Made by a program: the position numbers and the translations under genes. The notes below the pieces were generated by a model, which saw only the letters and a list, made by a program, of their open reading frames with translations, made no database searches and was not told the origin of the DNA. From Polytrichum commune (lineage: Eukaryota > Streptophyta > Polytrichopsida > Polytrichales > Polytrichaceae): DNA of 64,000 nt. Positions within the stretch are counted from its first letter, which is position 1. The number at the start of each line of letters is the position of its first letter. The stretch is taken from the NCBI GenBank assembly GCA_950295325.1, contig OX485805.1, positions 38,177,501 to 38,241,500 of the forward strand, in the 5' to 3' direction. Shown here in pieces: positions 35,401 to 47,528 of this stretch.

Positions 35401-36807
35401 ATTGGTTTGTCAGAATAATTTACAACACACATCTTAGACTAGTTCAAAAACATGCTCATTGATTTAATCATAAGGCACGAACTATGTGATTTTTCACTTA
35501 GGGAGTATCAAAACAATTCAATACACAACAAATTGCTGATATTTCAAGTATACACAATTGTTTATTAAGGATCTAGATAACCAATGTGGGAGTACCAGTT
35601 TTGGCATGAGAAGATATGCCACATGGAGATGGGAGGCATGGGAAATATATTACAGGTAATGCTAATGCCAGGTGAGCACTGCAACATACTCCATACCACA
35701 TCAGATCTACAACCTTCAAAAGTCTATAGGTGTGTCACAAGTTAAGAGGAATTTTGCCTTCACAACTAAGAGGACAATACATGTGAACAGGAATGGAAAC
35801 TACCTGGAGACTTGCCACAATCTCTGCATGTTGTTTTGTTTGCTCCTCAAATCTATTTTGAATGCAGTGCACCTCTGAGCGTGCCATGAATTCTGCCCGC
35901 AATTCTACTTCAGCTTGCTGCAGCTGTTCTCTCTTTCTTACAACCTCATGCAAGCGCTGTTCAAGGGCTTCATTTGAATTCTCCATGGCACCCACACCTG
36001 ATTCAATTGACAGTGTACTCAAGGATACATGCTCGTTCTGCTGTTGGTGGTGCATCTGAAAATGATAAAACCTCCAATATTAATCATGCTACTGCTATAC
36101 GCAACAACACTGGACTCCTCCATGAGATATTGGACTCTCCTTTATTTCCAGAACATATAAAATTGCACACACACACTATCCATTTTAGGCACATCCAGGA
36201 CCATCAAAACTAGGCTACTGCCAAACTAATCAATAAAAAATGTGTGCAACAGACACTGGCCATATTTTACAAGAATACCACAGACAATTCCTCACAGTCC
36301 TCCTTTATAAAATGCTCAGGAAACCCCCCATATCATTAAGGGTCATTGACTGCTTGTTGAGCTTGTAAAGAGGAAATAACTAGATTCGCTTGCATCATGA
36401 AATGTTGTGCAATGTTCTACGTAGGGTGAATTTCCACCCACCTCATCATAGAGTGCGACTTCATCCTCATGCCCTATATTTTGATTGATCATTTCTTGAG
36501 GCGAAACTGGACCCCCAATTGAATGTCCAACGCTCCCATCGCCACCATGGTGGTCAGAATCACTAGAGTGCTCACTACTTCCAGGATGGAACATCCTTCC
36601 GTTTCGCCAACGTTTCCTTTGGCTAACGTTTCCTTGTCGTGCGAGGGCAGCCTGGTTCTGCCGGTCGTGGTTGTTGCCAGGAGGCCCATCATTCACCAAT
36701 CTGTCTCGGCCATTTGACACATCATTCACTTTCCTCCACTCTCTTCTTCCTCCCTGCCCCTGAATTGGTAGAGGCCCTGTCTGACCACCAGCCAGTGGTG
36801 CCTCCAT
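29418..36807 (-). CDS. Coiled-coil, Gln/His-rich plant protein with winged-helix-like C-terminal domain
   Basis: Thirteen exons on the minus strand: 36807-36442, 36055-35804, 34786-34685, 34461-34406, 34211-34019, 33605-33426, 33160-32846, 32609-32379, 32193-31825, 31608-31261, 30907-30809, 30635-30115, 29514-29418. All have GT-AG borders and compatible phases; 3129 nt, 1042 aa. The start is the ACCATGG at 36807. Residues 1-122 are Gly/Asn/Arg-rich and disordered; 123-440 form a long heptad coiled coil; 489-760 are very rich in Gln and His. A compact domain follows across exons 10-12 (LDERALLGCLVRAVP, KMLAPLHWHDYRKQYGRLDE, LFVIEGDYIYLKEGAH), then an alanine-rich and Pro/Arg/Gly/Ser tail. The domain resembles that of uncharacterised conserved plant proteins and looks like a small winged helix, but I cannot name a function. 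Exons 8 and 13 and the 5' end are the least certain. Confidence 0.75.
29785..29822. repeat. (CAA)n/(TAA)n microsatellite in an intron
   Basis: About nine CAA units followed by four AAT units, between the last two proposed exons of the coiled-coil gene. Confidence 0.9.
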
Positions 36808-38000
36808 GGTTCCAACTTCTGGGTCACTCACCCTTCTAGATTTTCACAAGGACCTTGTGCATAATTAGGTTGAGGTAACTGCCAAGCTGCAAGTGTAGAA
36901 ATTATGTACCACACAATCAGGTTATCCGAGATATTTATGTATAACCTCACTTTCTGTACACAAGAAAATTAGCACAATCGACCCCCAATAATTGAACGCA
37001 ATCGACAACATCATCATCATCACCGTGACCTCCGTTCTCAACTCGATTACCATGAGATTCAGGATCACTTCTTCCATACAAAGTGTTCACACAAAAGAGT
37101 AGCACCCACTGCACTTTAGTGTATATACATGCTGCTGCCATTTCCAGCAATCATCCTTTATTGAGCACCATCCAACGAATTCATCAAAATGCCCAGAAGG
37201 CCAGACCTCAAATCTCTTAGACCCGTTTACAAAAATATAAATATTTATTTACATATACTACTCCTATTGATATGTATCCCTATATATCACTATGCAATCT
37301 CTCTGGTCCTAATGAAGTGTACTGCTGTCACCATACCCTCAGAAACAACTCCTCCAACTCCTCCAACTCCAAGAAAGGTACAAACAAGTCGGGCCCCTGC
37401 GAGAAGACGTCGTTCACATACCTTCAGGGCAATCCGAATAGCACCACAACCATCACTGAAGTACAACCACCACTCTCCCACACCGAATTACTCGAAAACC
37501 GCAGAAATCTTCATCAAAATGGGAGTGTCATGAAGCACACATTCGCACTAATTCCAGTTCAGGCTTGCATGCATCCCACACACCAATCGATCCAATCTCG
37601 AAAGAAAACACCGAAATGGGAAAGCTAAGATCAGTCCACAGGTCTCACAATTGCACGATGTGCAAAAGGACGCACCGATGGCTGCCAAATTACGAAACCC
37701 TAACCCCAGTGTGACACCCACACCCCATCTAGCAACCGCAATGCTGCGCCAAATGGCCGGCAAGTTGGATCAAAATGCGCGGAGAGACACGGCGAGAGCG
37801 CGGGGGATGGTGCGAGATGGCGTGGGGGAGCGTGGTCGAGTGGCGATGGCGGTGAAGGCCAGACGAATGGGAGCAGGAGGAGATGGCGAGCATCGCCATC
37901 GCCAAGTCTCTCATCGTCTTCCCGCTTCGCTAGGGCTTCGCCTTCCCGGCCGGGCAGGGCACCCCCGGGCAGATAAAATCATCCTCCTTCCCACATGTAA
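36808..38000 (-). promoter_or_regulatory. 5' region of the coiled-coil gene
   Basis: Between the start codon and a GC- and CpG-rich block at about 37700-37990 lies AT-rich sequence. AGAAGG-GTGAGT at 36832 looks like a splice donor read on the minus strand, so exact 5' exon structure is uncertain. No upstream coding exon was recognised. Confidence 0.3.
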
Positions 38001-38139
38001 TAATGTGCCCCCCCGCAGACGGGCAGTTTTTGAAATTTCAAAATTTTCATCGTGGGTCCGTCGTACATTGAACTCGACTGCCGTGAATGTGCAAGTTATG
38101 AGTTATTGTACCTTCGGGCCCCAACAAATAATTTGTTGA

Positions 38140-41100
38140 GACAAATCCGAGTTCCGGGCTCTAGACTAGGTACATTGGGTTAGGGTTTTTTAGGGTTTTT
38201 TTTTGGGCACGTAAGTATATTGTTCCGAACCCGGATGATATAAGTAGGGCCACATAGTTTGTACTTTCGGAAAGACCACATCATTTTTGGGTTTAGGTGA
38301 ATTGTTGTCGTCACTTTAGTGATCAAAATGAATGACAACTCAATTGTTTACGAGTGACTACACACTTACAAAGGGCGTGAGACTTGGGCAACACGTCGTG
38401 TGTCGGTGAAAGTATATGCATATAAATCTACCACGTTTGTAGATTTAACAGTTCCTTCAATGGCGCGTGATGTGGTGCCCAAGTCTCACATGCTTATAGT
38501 GAGTGTAGTTTATTGTAGAGTTTTGTCGTTCACTTAGGGCAAACTTCCATGTGTTGGCCGTTCAGGTAAAGGAAGTTAGATTATATTGGTGTCGGTGAAG
38601 CTTTGGACTGGATTTTAATACAATTGGTTGGCCGAGCATTTCCATGTGGAATAGAACGGTCAATATATGTATAAAGAGACGATAATTGTACTTTTGTCAT
38701 GCGTGCAAGTTGGTGTTTGGCAGTCATTATAGTAACCCTTCTTGCGTGTTGCATGAGAAGATATATTCAACTTTATATCTTGACATATTAGAAAAAAATA
38801 AGAACTAAATGCAGCTAAATATGGAAATTTTGGAGAATGTTTGAATAATAAGAGCAAGTCATCATGGTCCACTCCAACAACTTTCTACAAATCAAATTCT
38901 TTCATGCTCAAATGGAAGTCAATTTTCAAGTTCAAAGTAAAGAGGCAATCAAGTTCCCCTTCTCAAACTTTAACCCCCCCCCCCCCCTTCCTCACCCCCC
39001 TCAATTGTGCCAACCTTCAATTCTTAATCTCAAGTATAAAAACAATCAGGCGCATTTTCGTGCAGGCAGGGAGACAAGTTTGTGTCATTTAGTGGTTTTC
39101 ACGGAACGTCCTAAGATCGTTGCCTTAATTAGAACATGGACATTCGATCCTCATCATTTAAATCGGACTATTGGGTGCGTTGGATCTAGTACATCTTCGT
39201 GTGTGTCAATCGTGAGGATTGTCGTGATTGCATTGAAAAGTGGACCAAGTGTCATTAAAATATCATAACAATAAACGGGCCTCATAATCAATAGGAATAA
39301 CACCTCGTCTTGCATTCCATGTGGTTTATTGCTCCTTCTCTATTTTTGTCAAAATATTGGGTGTCGATATTGTATAAGTATGGATTTCATTGCTACGTAC
39401 GTAGAATGTCTAGGTATTTTGCACAAGGAGTTCGATGAAGCATAATGAACAAGAATGGCATAATCGGGCAGATCTCTTCACTTATGAAATGGATAGGTAT
39501 AACTCCCGGCCACTCGAGCTTATTTGCACCCAAGTCCAATGTGAGAGACATTCGTTACACGGTCAATGGTCTTTTAAACCTTTTATAGAATATGCGCAAG
39601 AACTTCAAATTTTAAAAGTTGACTTTTTACATGTATATGCTAAAAATATTGTAAGAACACAATATATTTGTATCTAATTTTATCGTCCGTCGTGTCGTTG
39701 AAGTAATCAACATATGTTTCGATTTGAAAACTTCAACTTTGCTAGTCATTGTGTTGGATCTTCTCGAAATTTGTTAAAGCATGGAAGTTTTTCTTCTTCC
39801 AACTACATATATATTGACATACAATTACCCCATTGACATAACATAATTCAGTTGCATGGTTGTCTTCCGTTCTATATTTAGCATTTGACATGGGCCTTGA
39901 CTAGCTTACCTTCACGAGAAGAAACTTAAGTAATAAGAAGAAGTTGACGTCAACATGGATAGTGAATAATGCCGGAATAAAAAAATATGAATACACTGAA
40001 GAGTGTCAATATTGGTAGTGAATATTGGTGCTATGAATAGTATTTTCAGTAAATAATGCCCAGATGAACAATGCTTCATGTGAATAGTGTTGGGATGAAT
40101 AACAATTCTTATGAGTAGGCCGGGAGTACAATCCACCCAAATTTCCAAGTGTCAGCTTGAAGTATGAACACATATTAGTACTTTGTTTGGAGAGGGGGGG
40201 GGCACTTAATATACTCAACATATTCCAAGGTCAATAGAACTAACCCACACGACTGAATAATGCTATAAAGAAAATAAGAGTTGAGTACTAATGATAACAA
40301 TGTGCTCAATTGCCCTTGACAATCGATCACAAGAAGGGCAATGTGAAAATTTAAAGTTCGGTAGTGTTTCTAGATCGGACTTTGGCTCCTAATAGCCATA
40401 GATTGGGGGGAGGGGGGGGGGTACTTCTACAATTGGGCTTAATTGTGCCCACAAAATTTGGAAGATTGACCTAGTAACTACACCAACAAGTGGGTGGATG
40501 ATATTGCGTGCATGACTCAATAGAAAATGGAACCCTCACCCACTTGCAAGGCGGAGATGAGTCCAAGCCTTGAGAGTTTGTCGGTATATTCATCAACAAA
40601 CAATAAAACTAAATGACTTAAAGGTAACACATCAATTTGCTATTCGTGCGCCAGAGGTGCCATTCTATAGATGACTTGTTACTAAGTCTAAATGAGTTGA
40701 AAAATTATTGATTGCTTCTAACAACGTTGTTTTTCTTGGCATTTTTGTATTGACAAGTTCCACAACACGTGTATGTAAACATCACCTACTTGATGTTCAA
40801 GCACAAAACCTACATTGAATTATCATACTATTGAGGGCCACACTAATTTTATAGAGCCCAATGATGTGGGGCACATTAATTCTCAACCCATGCTAAGTTC
40901 TAACATTAGAAGATTAGCGTGGACCACATTGGTTGTTTTTCTAAGAAAATTCATGTGGTTGATTATTTTATTTTACGCTGATTTTTTCTTATCATAAATT
41001 CTCAATGTGTTAGTCGGAAGCCTTCATGAAAATTTAGGGGAAGATTGAGGGACCTTGGACCCATGTTAATTCCACCTTGACTATAACATTAGTGTGGCCC

Positions 41101-41869
41101 TTTTGAATTAAGTCCACAGTAATAGGACTATTAGAATACCTTGTTACTTGTGATAAAATAATTAACATTTAAATAAAAAACTGGAACATGTAATATAAGG
41201 AAAAAAGAAAAATGATTATATTTGATGACATGAATTGAAGTAAAAATAGTGTGATTAGATGTATCCATACTTGATGTATCTCATAAGAATGAGGACACAT
41301 AAATTGGCATGTTTTTAATTTGGTTTCTAAGACCCCTCGTGACAAAAAAGTAATAATAAATGTAGGGTGGATAAATTATCTGAATTAAATTATATAATAA
41401 TATTACACATTGTAGAGACAAAGTAAACAATCTTTTAACACGTGTATATAGGATGTATACACATCATAAGCATGAGACATGTGCTTAAATATAGATAACT
41501 CATTCAACATAATTTTGAACATATAATCCTATAGATTCACATACGTTTATATAAACTAAAATATATAATACATCAACTTTCAAATAATGTTGTCATTGTG
41601 CAGTTTGAAAAGAAAAATTGATCATGTCAATGACATCCATGTCTTGAAACATGCGCTTGCTTTAAAATCATTTATTCGTTTGTTTGGTTGTTTGTAACAG
41701 AGCCCGCACCTGAAAGGGGGCAGTAGCATACGGGTGAAGAGGTTGTTCATTCGTGCTTGCTTCATCTAGAGTTAGCATTTATAACTACCCTTGTTTTTTT
41801 GTTTATTGGTTTGTTGTTGTTGGAGGAGAGGGATAAAAACCAATGATATGAACTTGGCCTTTCATCTAA
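38140..41869. other. Intergenic stretch, no recognised gene
   Basis: AT-rich sequence with a 14-base C run at 38974-38987, G runs at 40194-40202 and 40405-40421, and a low-complexity segment at 39950-40120 made of recurring 'gaata.tg' words. No coding or RNA gene is supported. Confidence 0.5.
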
Positions 41870-42324
41870 GGGGCACATTATATTAGGGCCCATTTGGAGT
41901 TGAGCCCACTTAGACTTGAAGTGGGCCTTAACTTTAGCCCTACTTTACAAAGTGGGCCGTTGAGTGGGCCTTGCAATATAAAGTCCATAGGCCCACTTGT
42001 AGGGCCCAAATTGGAAATTATACTTTAAAGTGGGCCTTCCAAATGGGCCTAGGGACTAGGGCCTGCGAAGCAGAGAACGACAGAAGTTGGGTGAAGTGGG
42101 TCTCCATAAACCCTCGACCCAATTTTTTGGCTTCAGCCCAATTCTTTCCCTCCAAACGCCGCCATGTCACCCGCCATGCAAGCTTTAGGAGAAGTGGGCC
42201 GACTCTCAATATAAAGCCCTTGGGCCCATATTAGGGCCCATTTGGGCAATCTAAGCACTCTGATTGGTTGATGCCTAGGGTTTGGAAATGGGCCCTAGAA
42301 ATGGGCCCTAATATAAAGTGCCCC
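41870..42324. mobile_element. MITE family D (Tourist-like), TIR GGGGCACATTATATTAGGGC
   Basis: The left end GGGGCACATTATATTAGGGC and inverted right end GGGGCACTTTATATTAGGGC match with one change, continuing through GGGCCCATTT. TAA is duplicated exactly on both sides (41867-41869, 42325-42327). Internal GGGCCC-containing subrepeats occur. No coding capacity. Confidence 0.85.
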
Positions 42325-42330
42325 TAAGCA

Positions 42331-42722
42331 TATCGGTGCACGCCACAATCACTCCAAATAGACACATTCATCATTGTCATTCCACCACACTAAACACATG
42401 ATGTAGTGTGGTCCACACCATTCATCATCGACCCACACTAATTATCTTGCAATCACTATGTGGCAACTAGAGAGGGTATGATATGGTACTTGATGCTACA
42501 TGATAAGATATGACGACCACTCTAATCAATGCACATTACGTTCACTTCAAATGTACACATTCATCATGGTTACTCCACAACACTAAACAAATGACTTAGT
42601 GTGGTCCACACTAGTCATCATCCACCACACTTTACCATATTGCAATCATTGGGGGGCAACTGGAGAGGGTGTGATATGACACTCTGTGCCACATGACAAG
42701 GCATGACAACCATTTTAGTTAA
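42331..42722. repeat. Two tandem units of about 196 bp
   Basis: Units 42331-42526 and 42527-42722 share 'acacattcatcat.gt.a.tcca', 'tagtgtggtccacac', 'ttgcaatca' and 'caact.gagagggt.tgatatg'. They lie directly after MITE D. Non-coding. Confidence 0.75.
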
Positions 42723-43235
42723 CACGACACACCAATTTTGAAGCCACATTAAAGTTATCCATAACATCCCTCAAAGAGTGGTGAAACAATATTATTTGAT
42801 CCTTCTTTTGAGACAACCATCTACTAAAAGCTTGTTAGCTCATTGTGTGTAGGAGCCTATTTTGAAAGTTGGATGGAATTCCTCTTATGGATGTTCCCTT
42901 GCCATTCCCAACAACTTTGAGAGAACTTTAAGATCTTAAATAGATTATGCCTAAACTTGGCTTATACGTGTCCTAACTTGGCCTACCCATCCCAGGAAAA
43001 CAAGCTAGAACACTTATCCAACTACAACTATAAGTTGAGTGGGGTTAGGAATAAGTCATATACTATTTAGAATTATACCATGCTTATTCTCTCTTACCAA
43101 CATATTCAACATGATAAACTCGGGTGAAGCATTATAATTGAATATTACTAGAATGAAATGGTTTAATAGTTGTTGAATAATGTTATGACCACTCTTTGGT
43201 ATGGTAATTTGAGTGACTTTATGCATGAGCTTTGA
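42723..43235. other. Intergenic stretch, nothing recognised
   Basis: The segment 42830-42990 resembles the start of the MscS intron near 120-300 ('gctcattgtgtgtaggagcc' / 'gctcgttgtgtgttggagcc', 'actttgagagaactttaagatctt'), so it is another dispersed repeat fragment. Confidence 0.4.
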
Positions 43236-43821
43236 GGGGTTGTTTACATTGTAGACCATGAAGTCAACTCTTGCTCCCCTAAATTCTATGACTGGCCATA
43301 GATTCGTCCCAATACCACTTTGTTTTACATCAAGGAATTAATGTCTGAGTGATTGTGGGGCTTGAGGTCCCCGTAGGGATGTTTCATGCCTACATTATGC
43401 ATTGTCATGGTCCAAAAGGTTATGTGGTCAAAGAGGTAAAAGAGGTCTCTCACTACAAGAATGAAGGGACATTGGTAGAGAAATGTCTTTTTAATATTTA
43501 AACACTTAATGTAATTTACTATAATTTAGTGTTTTTTCCAAATGTTGTTGTAGTTAAGAGGATAGAAGGGGAGGAAAAAGGGGAGAAGGCTAAACATGAA
43601 AGTAAATCCAAGACTGCCCTTTCTTGCCATATATTAAACACACACACACACACACACACACATCCATTTTTAGGTGCACAATCACTCCTTTTGGTCCATA
43701 TTTAGTTTACATATAGGGAGGGGCCAAAAGACTCTAAAATTTGCAATTTTCATCAATATGACAATGGAAAAAAGCCATTTGATATGGTACAACTTCAATT
43801 GTCCATGATGTAAACAACCCC
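43236..43821. mobile_element. MITE family A, copy 3
   Basis: The ends GGGGTTGTTTACATTGTAGA and (inverted right end) GGGGTTGTTTACATCATGGA belong to family A. It contains a (CA)n microsatellite at about 43637-43661. Flanking sequence TGA/TCA does not give a clean duplication. Confidence 0.7.
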
Positions 43822-44237
43822 TCAAACTCAAGTTTTAGCCAACTCAACATGAGTTTGACACAAATACTTTATAGATAACTCTATGATGTTTATGGACACA
43901 AAATATTGTATTTAGTGTCCTATGTTATTTTATGTCAGTGTGGTAAACTTTTGTAGTGACACTTCTTATGATTTAAGTTTACAAATGTTGTCACTCCAAC
44001 TTACTTTTAGTTCATCCAAATGCCAATTATTGGAACAAAGTTTGGTACATTTGCATCCTTACATTTATGTGATGAATTATAGTCATGGATGATTGAGATT
44101 AGGTCGGAGATCACTTAGTGAGTGACAATTATCACAACATTGTAAGACTAAAATGTCCAAATGTTTTTACAAGGAACGACAAATAAAGTTAGCTCTATGT
44201 ATAGTGTTAGTGACACTACACGGGCGGTCTACAATTA

Positions 44238-44622
44238 GGACCGGTCCACATGGGGTCCCAAGTTCTAAAACCCAAGTCACTTGAGGTCAATCTGTGCAAT
44301 CTTAGCCGTTGAGAGCATGGAAGTTGGGACTTACCATTTCACACGGGGTCCCGACTCCCAAGTCCTAAGTTCCAAGCATGACATAAAATCCTGCATGGCA
44401 ACACTTTTGGAGGCGAGGCTTGGGACTTGTGTTGAGAGTTGGGTCGAGCAAAAAACTATACCCAATTCTCAACACAAGTCCCGTGTTGATTATTGCATAG
44501 AATAATCTACATCCGACTTTGATGATAATTGACCGTATTTTAATAGTTCATCGAGGCTCAAAAGTTGGGACTTGCATCCATGAGTAGGACTTGGGGACTT
44601 GGGACCCCATGTGAACCAACCC
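44238..44622. mobile_element. MITE family F, copy 2
   Basis: The left end GGACCGGTCCACATGGGGTC pairs with the reverse complement of the right end, GGGTTGGTTCACATGGGGTC. Flanks TTA and TAA. The interior shares 'gtgcaatcttagccgttga' with copy 1, in the opposite orientation. Confidence 0.7.
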
Positions 44623-44842
44623 TAAGGGACAAGTATCGAGCAAAGACAAAAATAATTTGTGACACTAAATACAATATTTATTGTAATGTTGAGGAGACCA
44701 GGCCAACATTACATTACTCAGTTGACGAGTTGTGTTCATGGGTCCCACAATAGAATTGAGAATAAAGCCTTTGGATGCATAAATCCCGATGCTTATGACT
44801 GCATATGCAGTTAGGACAACTACACACAACTCATCATATGAG

Positions 44843-45258
44843 TAAGGTAGAAATACCATAACCCGTTAACCACCATCTAGCCGTGCACTAGACCGCCGTC
44901 ATAATGGTGAAGTGCCATTTCTAAAACCGATTAGGCAACTTCAATGCGTGTACACTTAGTGTAGCCAATGGGAGTCAAGTATAAATGTACTCATGAGGTA
45001 ACTGATTTAGGCAATGTTATGTATGGAAATGCAGATTACCGTGTTCGGTGTAGGGAGAATCTAGTGAATGAGTAGGGGTTTGGACAACTTTCCAATTTGA
45101 AAAATTGTAGCATTTTTTGTATAGGGCAAAAAAATATGAAACAACTTGCATTCTTCATGAATCCTTCTCGTCTATCTTGGGAAATTATCTCATGATTGTC
45201 AGACCAGTTCTTCAATACAAATCACCTTATTTTCACGGGTTATGGTATTTCTACCTTA
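44843..45258. mobile_element. Inverted-repeat element with perfect 24-bp termini
   Basis: Bases 44843-44866 (starting TAAGGTAGAAATACC) are exactly reverse-complementary to 45235-45258. If the outer TA is taken as a duplicated target, the structure fits a Tc1/mariner-related (Stowaway-like) MITE of about 412 bp. No coding capacity. Confidence 0.65.
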
Positions 45259-45498
45259 ATGTTATGAACTTCCAAGGTGTTCAAGTTTCCTAAACTAGAA
45301 AACACAAAAGTGCAGTAATTGAGTCCCGGATGTCTACCCACCCCTTTCATTTTTTAATTTTTTCCCTAGTGTGTGAAAAGTGCTTGTGCAGAGCACGGCT
45401 GTGCCCAATGTCAATAAAGCCCCACCCAAACCGCCAGCCTTCTCGGCGAAGATTCACAACTATTTGTCTCCAGGGACTTCTCGGCCAATAGTGGACCT

Positions 45499-45573
45499 CC
45501 ACGTCATCATCACAGCCACGTCATGGTTGTCGTAAGGTATCCAGTCAGCGACCCGTCACCGAGCACGTGGCAC
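45499..45573 (+). promoter_or_regulatory. Cluster of ACGT-core motifs upstream of the DUF599 gene
   Basis: Three ACGT cores occur within 75 bp: CCACGTCATC at 45499, CCACGTCATGG at 45517 and GCACGTGGCAC at 45563. The first two fit the ACGTCA bZIP type and the last is a G-box/ABRE-like site. They lie about 330-400 bp before the start codon. Use in vivo is inferred. Confidence 0.4.
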
Positions 45574-45903
45574 ATCCCGTCATCCCCCGTCACGCGACAC
45601 TGCTCCTCACGGCACTCCTCCCTCCTTGCCTCCCTCCCTCCCTGCACAGAAGTGATCCGCTAAGAAAGCGTCCGGCCGCGCGAGCCTCAAGCTTCAAATT
45701 CCTGACAAAAGTCACTGACGATGAGATTGCTTTGCATCACACCGCAAACACTGAAAAACACGTTTCCGGGAAACTTTTAGCGTTTCAAAGAGCTTTAGTA
45801 GCAACAGGAACGTCGCGGAGATTCGGAGGTTTGATGAATTGTGAGTAATCTTTGAAGGTTTGGAGGTTGGAGTTAGAGGTGCAGAGTGGGTCCGGTGGTG
45901 GAG

Positions 45904-47528
45904 ATGGGGTGGCAGACAGGGTACCTGGATATAGTGCTGGTGCCGCTGGGAATGATGTTGTTGGTGATTTATCATTTGTATTTGTGGCACCGGGTTAGGC
46001 ATGCACCGCAGACGACTGTAATCGGAGTGAACCATCTCAACCGACAGGCGTGGGTGCGCAATATCATGAGTGTATGCCAATTCTGTCGCCCTCTCAAATG
46101 AAAAAATAAAAAATGAATGATCTCAATTTCTCTGTTTGTATGACGTTTCTTGCTCTTCAGTGTTTGGTCTCTTTGATGCCACCATTCATTCGAAGTGAGC
46201 TGCTTATCTTTTAAAAGTTTCACTTCTCACCTTAAAGTGACTTCGGAGTGAGTAAGTGAGCCACGGGCAACGAGGCTGTTTTTTATTTTAATGATGCAAT
46301 GGTGTAACATAGAAGGTGGCAATGTGAGATGGTTTAATAATGGGGTTACGAGAAGTGGAGGAAAAGAACGATCTCCAATTTGAATGTCAGTTCATTTAAC
46401 CATGTGAACCACGGAAGGAAACGCCATAGGAAACGCCATTTGCAAGTGAGAACCATCATGCGGATAGTTAGCGTGTAGCAAGTAGGAAAATGACTGTTAA
46501 GCAGGTCAGTCACTGTAAATCTTGGATGCTTGAGAATGGAGGGTGAATGTGCAGAAGGTTAGAAACAAACAGATGCACTCTATATGGTTACAATAGGTTT
46601 TGGAATATTTTTGATTTGGAAATTCCGTAGATATCTTGAGTTGCATGGTTTCCAAGTGCTCTTTGAAAAGCTAATTCAACGAGAACATTGTACTCGGACC
46701 ACTCTGAGTTCCAAACCCACCGAAATGGAGGGAATAGGTGGGACTGCCTGAAGTCATTGTTGTTTAGCACTCTTTCGAGGGCATGAGTACAATTGGGTGC
46801 AAACTGCAGCAATTCTGTTTGTAGGAGTAAGAGACACTCAAAGGGTGACAGTCATTAATAGTGAGACTGAGCAAGTAGACACAAGTGTAGTGCTTTTTCG
46901 AATGTGGCTAAAGATGCTAGGTGGTGTTTTTTGAGAGCAAATGTGTGATTGGAATGTGCAGGATAGCGTAAAGAACGGTGTGCTGGCTGTGCAAACTCTT
47001 CGCAACAGCATCATGGCATCGACATTACTTGCTTCCACATCCATCACCTTAAGCTCCATCATCGGGGCGCTTGTGAGCAGTACCACGAGTAGTACGAAAA
47101 GACCGCTACAGGCATTCATTTATGGAGAAACTGGGGGCATCATCACCACCCTGAAATATTTATGCCTCTTGATGTGCTTCCTCTTTGCCTTTGTCTGTCA
47201 TGTGCAGTCAATTCGTTATTCGAGCCATGCAAGTTTCCTGCTCAGCATTCCCATAGGAGACAACGCTCCAGGATTGACTCCAGATTATGTCAACGACTTC
47301 ATTTACAGGAGCCAGAACTTCTTTTCATTAGGATTACGTGGTTACTACTTCTCTTTCCCTCTGTTGCTCTGGATTTTCGGCCCAATCCCCATGTTTGTCT
47401 GTTCACTCGTCATGGTGGCTTTGCTAAACACATTGGATACTGCCAGAGACTTTGCACTGACCTTTGAAATTGAAAAGATCCGGAAGCATCACGATGATGT
47501 TCAACTTCATGAAATGCTGGCAGTGTGA
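45904..47528 (+). CDS. DUF599 family membrane protein
   Basis: Two exons, 45904-46071 and 46962-47528 (TGA), join in phase 0 (donor GTATGC, acceptor ATGTGCAG) to give 244 aa. The start is the first in-frame ATG (MGWQTGYLDIVLVPLGMM). An N-terminal hydrophobic helix (about 8-26) is followed by the family hallmark HRVRHAPQTTVIG and by KNGVLAVQTLRNSIMASTLL across the junction. Three more hydrophobic segments follow (around IITTLKYLCLLMCFLFAFV and YFSFPLLLWIFGPIPMFV). Length and layout fit the DUF599 family of bacteria and plants, whose role is not known. The ACGT-motif cluster upstream is the only regulatory hint. Confidence 0.9.

Noticed and set aside
37189-38139. Plus-strand frames of 110-160 codons upstream of the coiled-coil gene
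   Set aside because: No domain, no splice support, and biased composition of a promoter block on the opposite strand.
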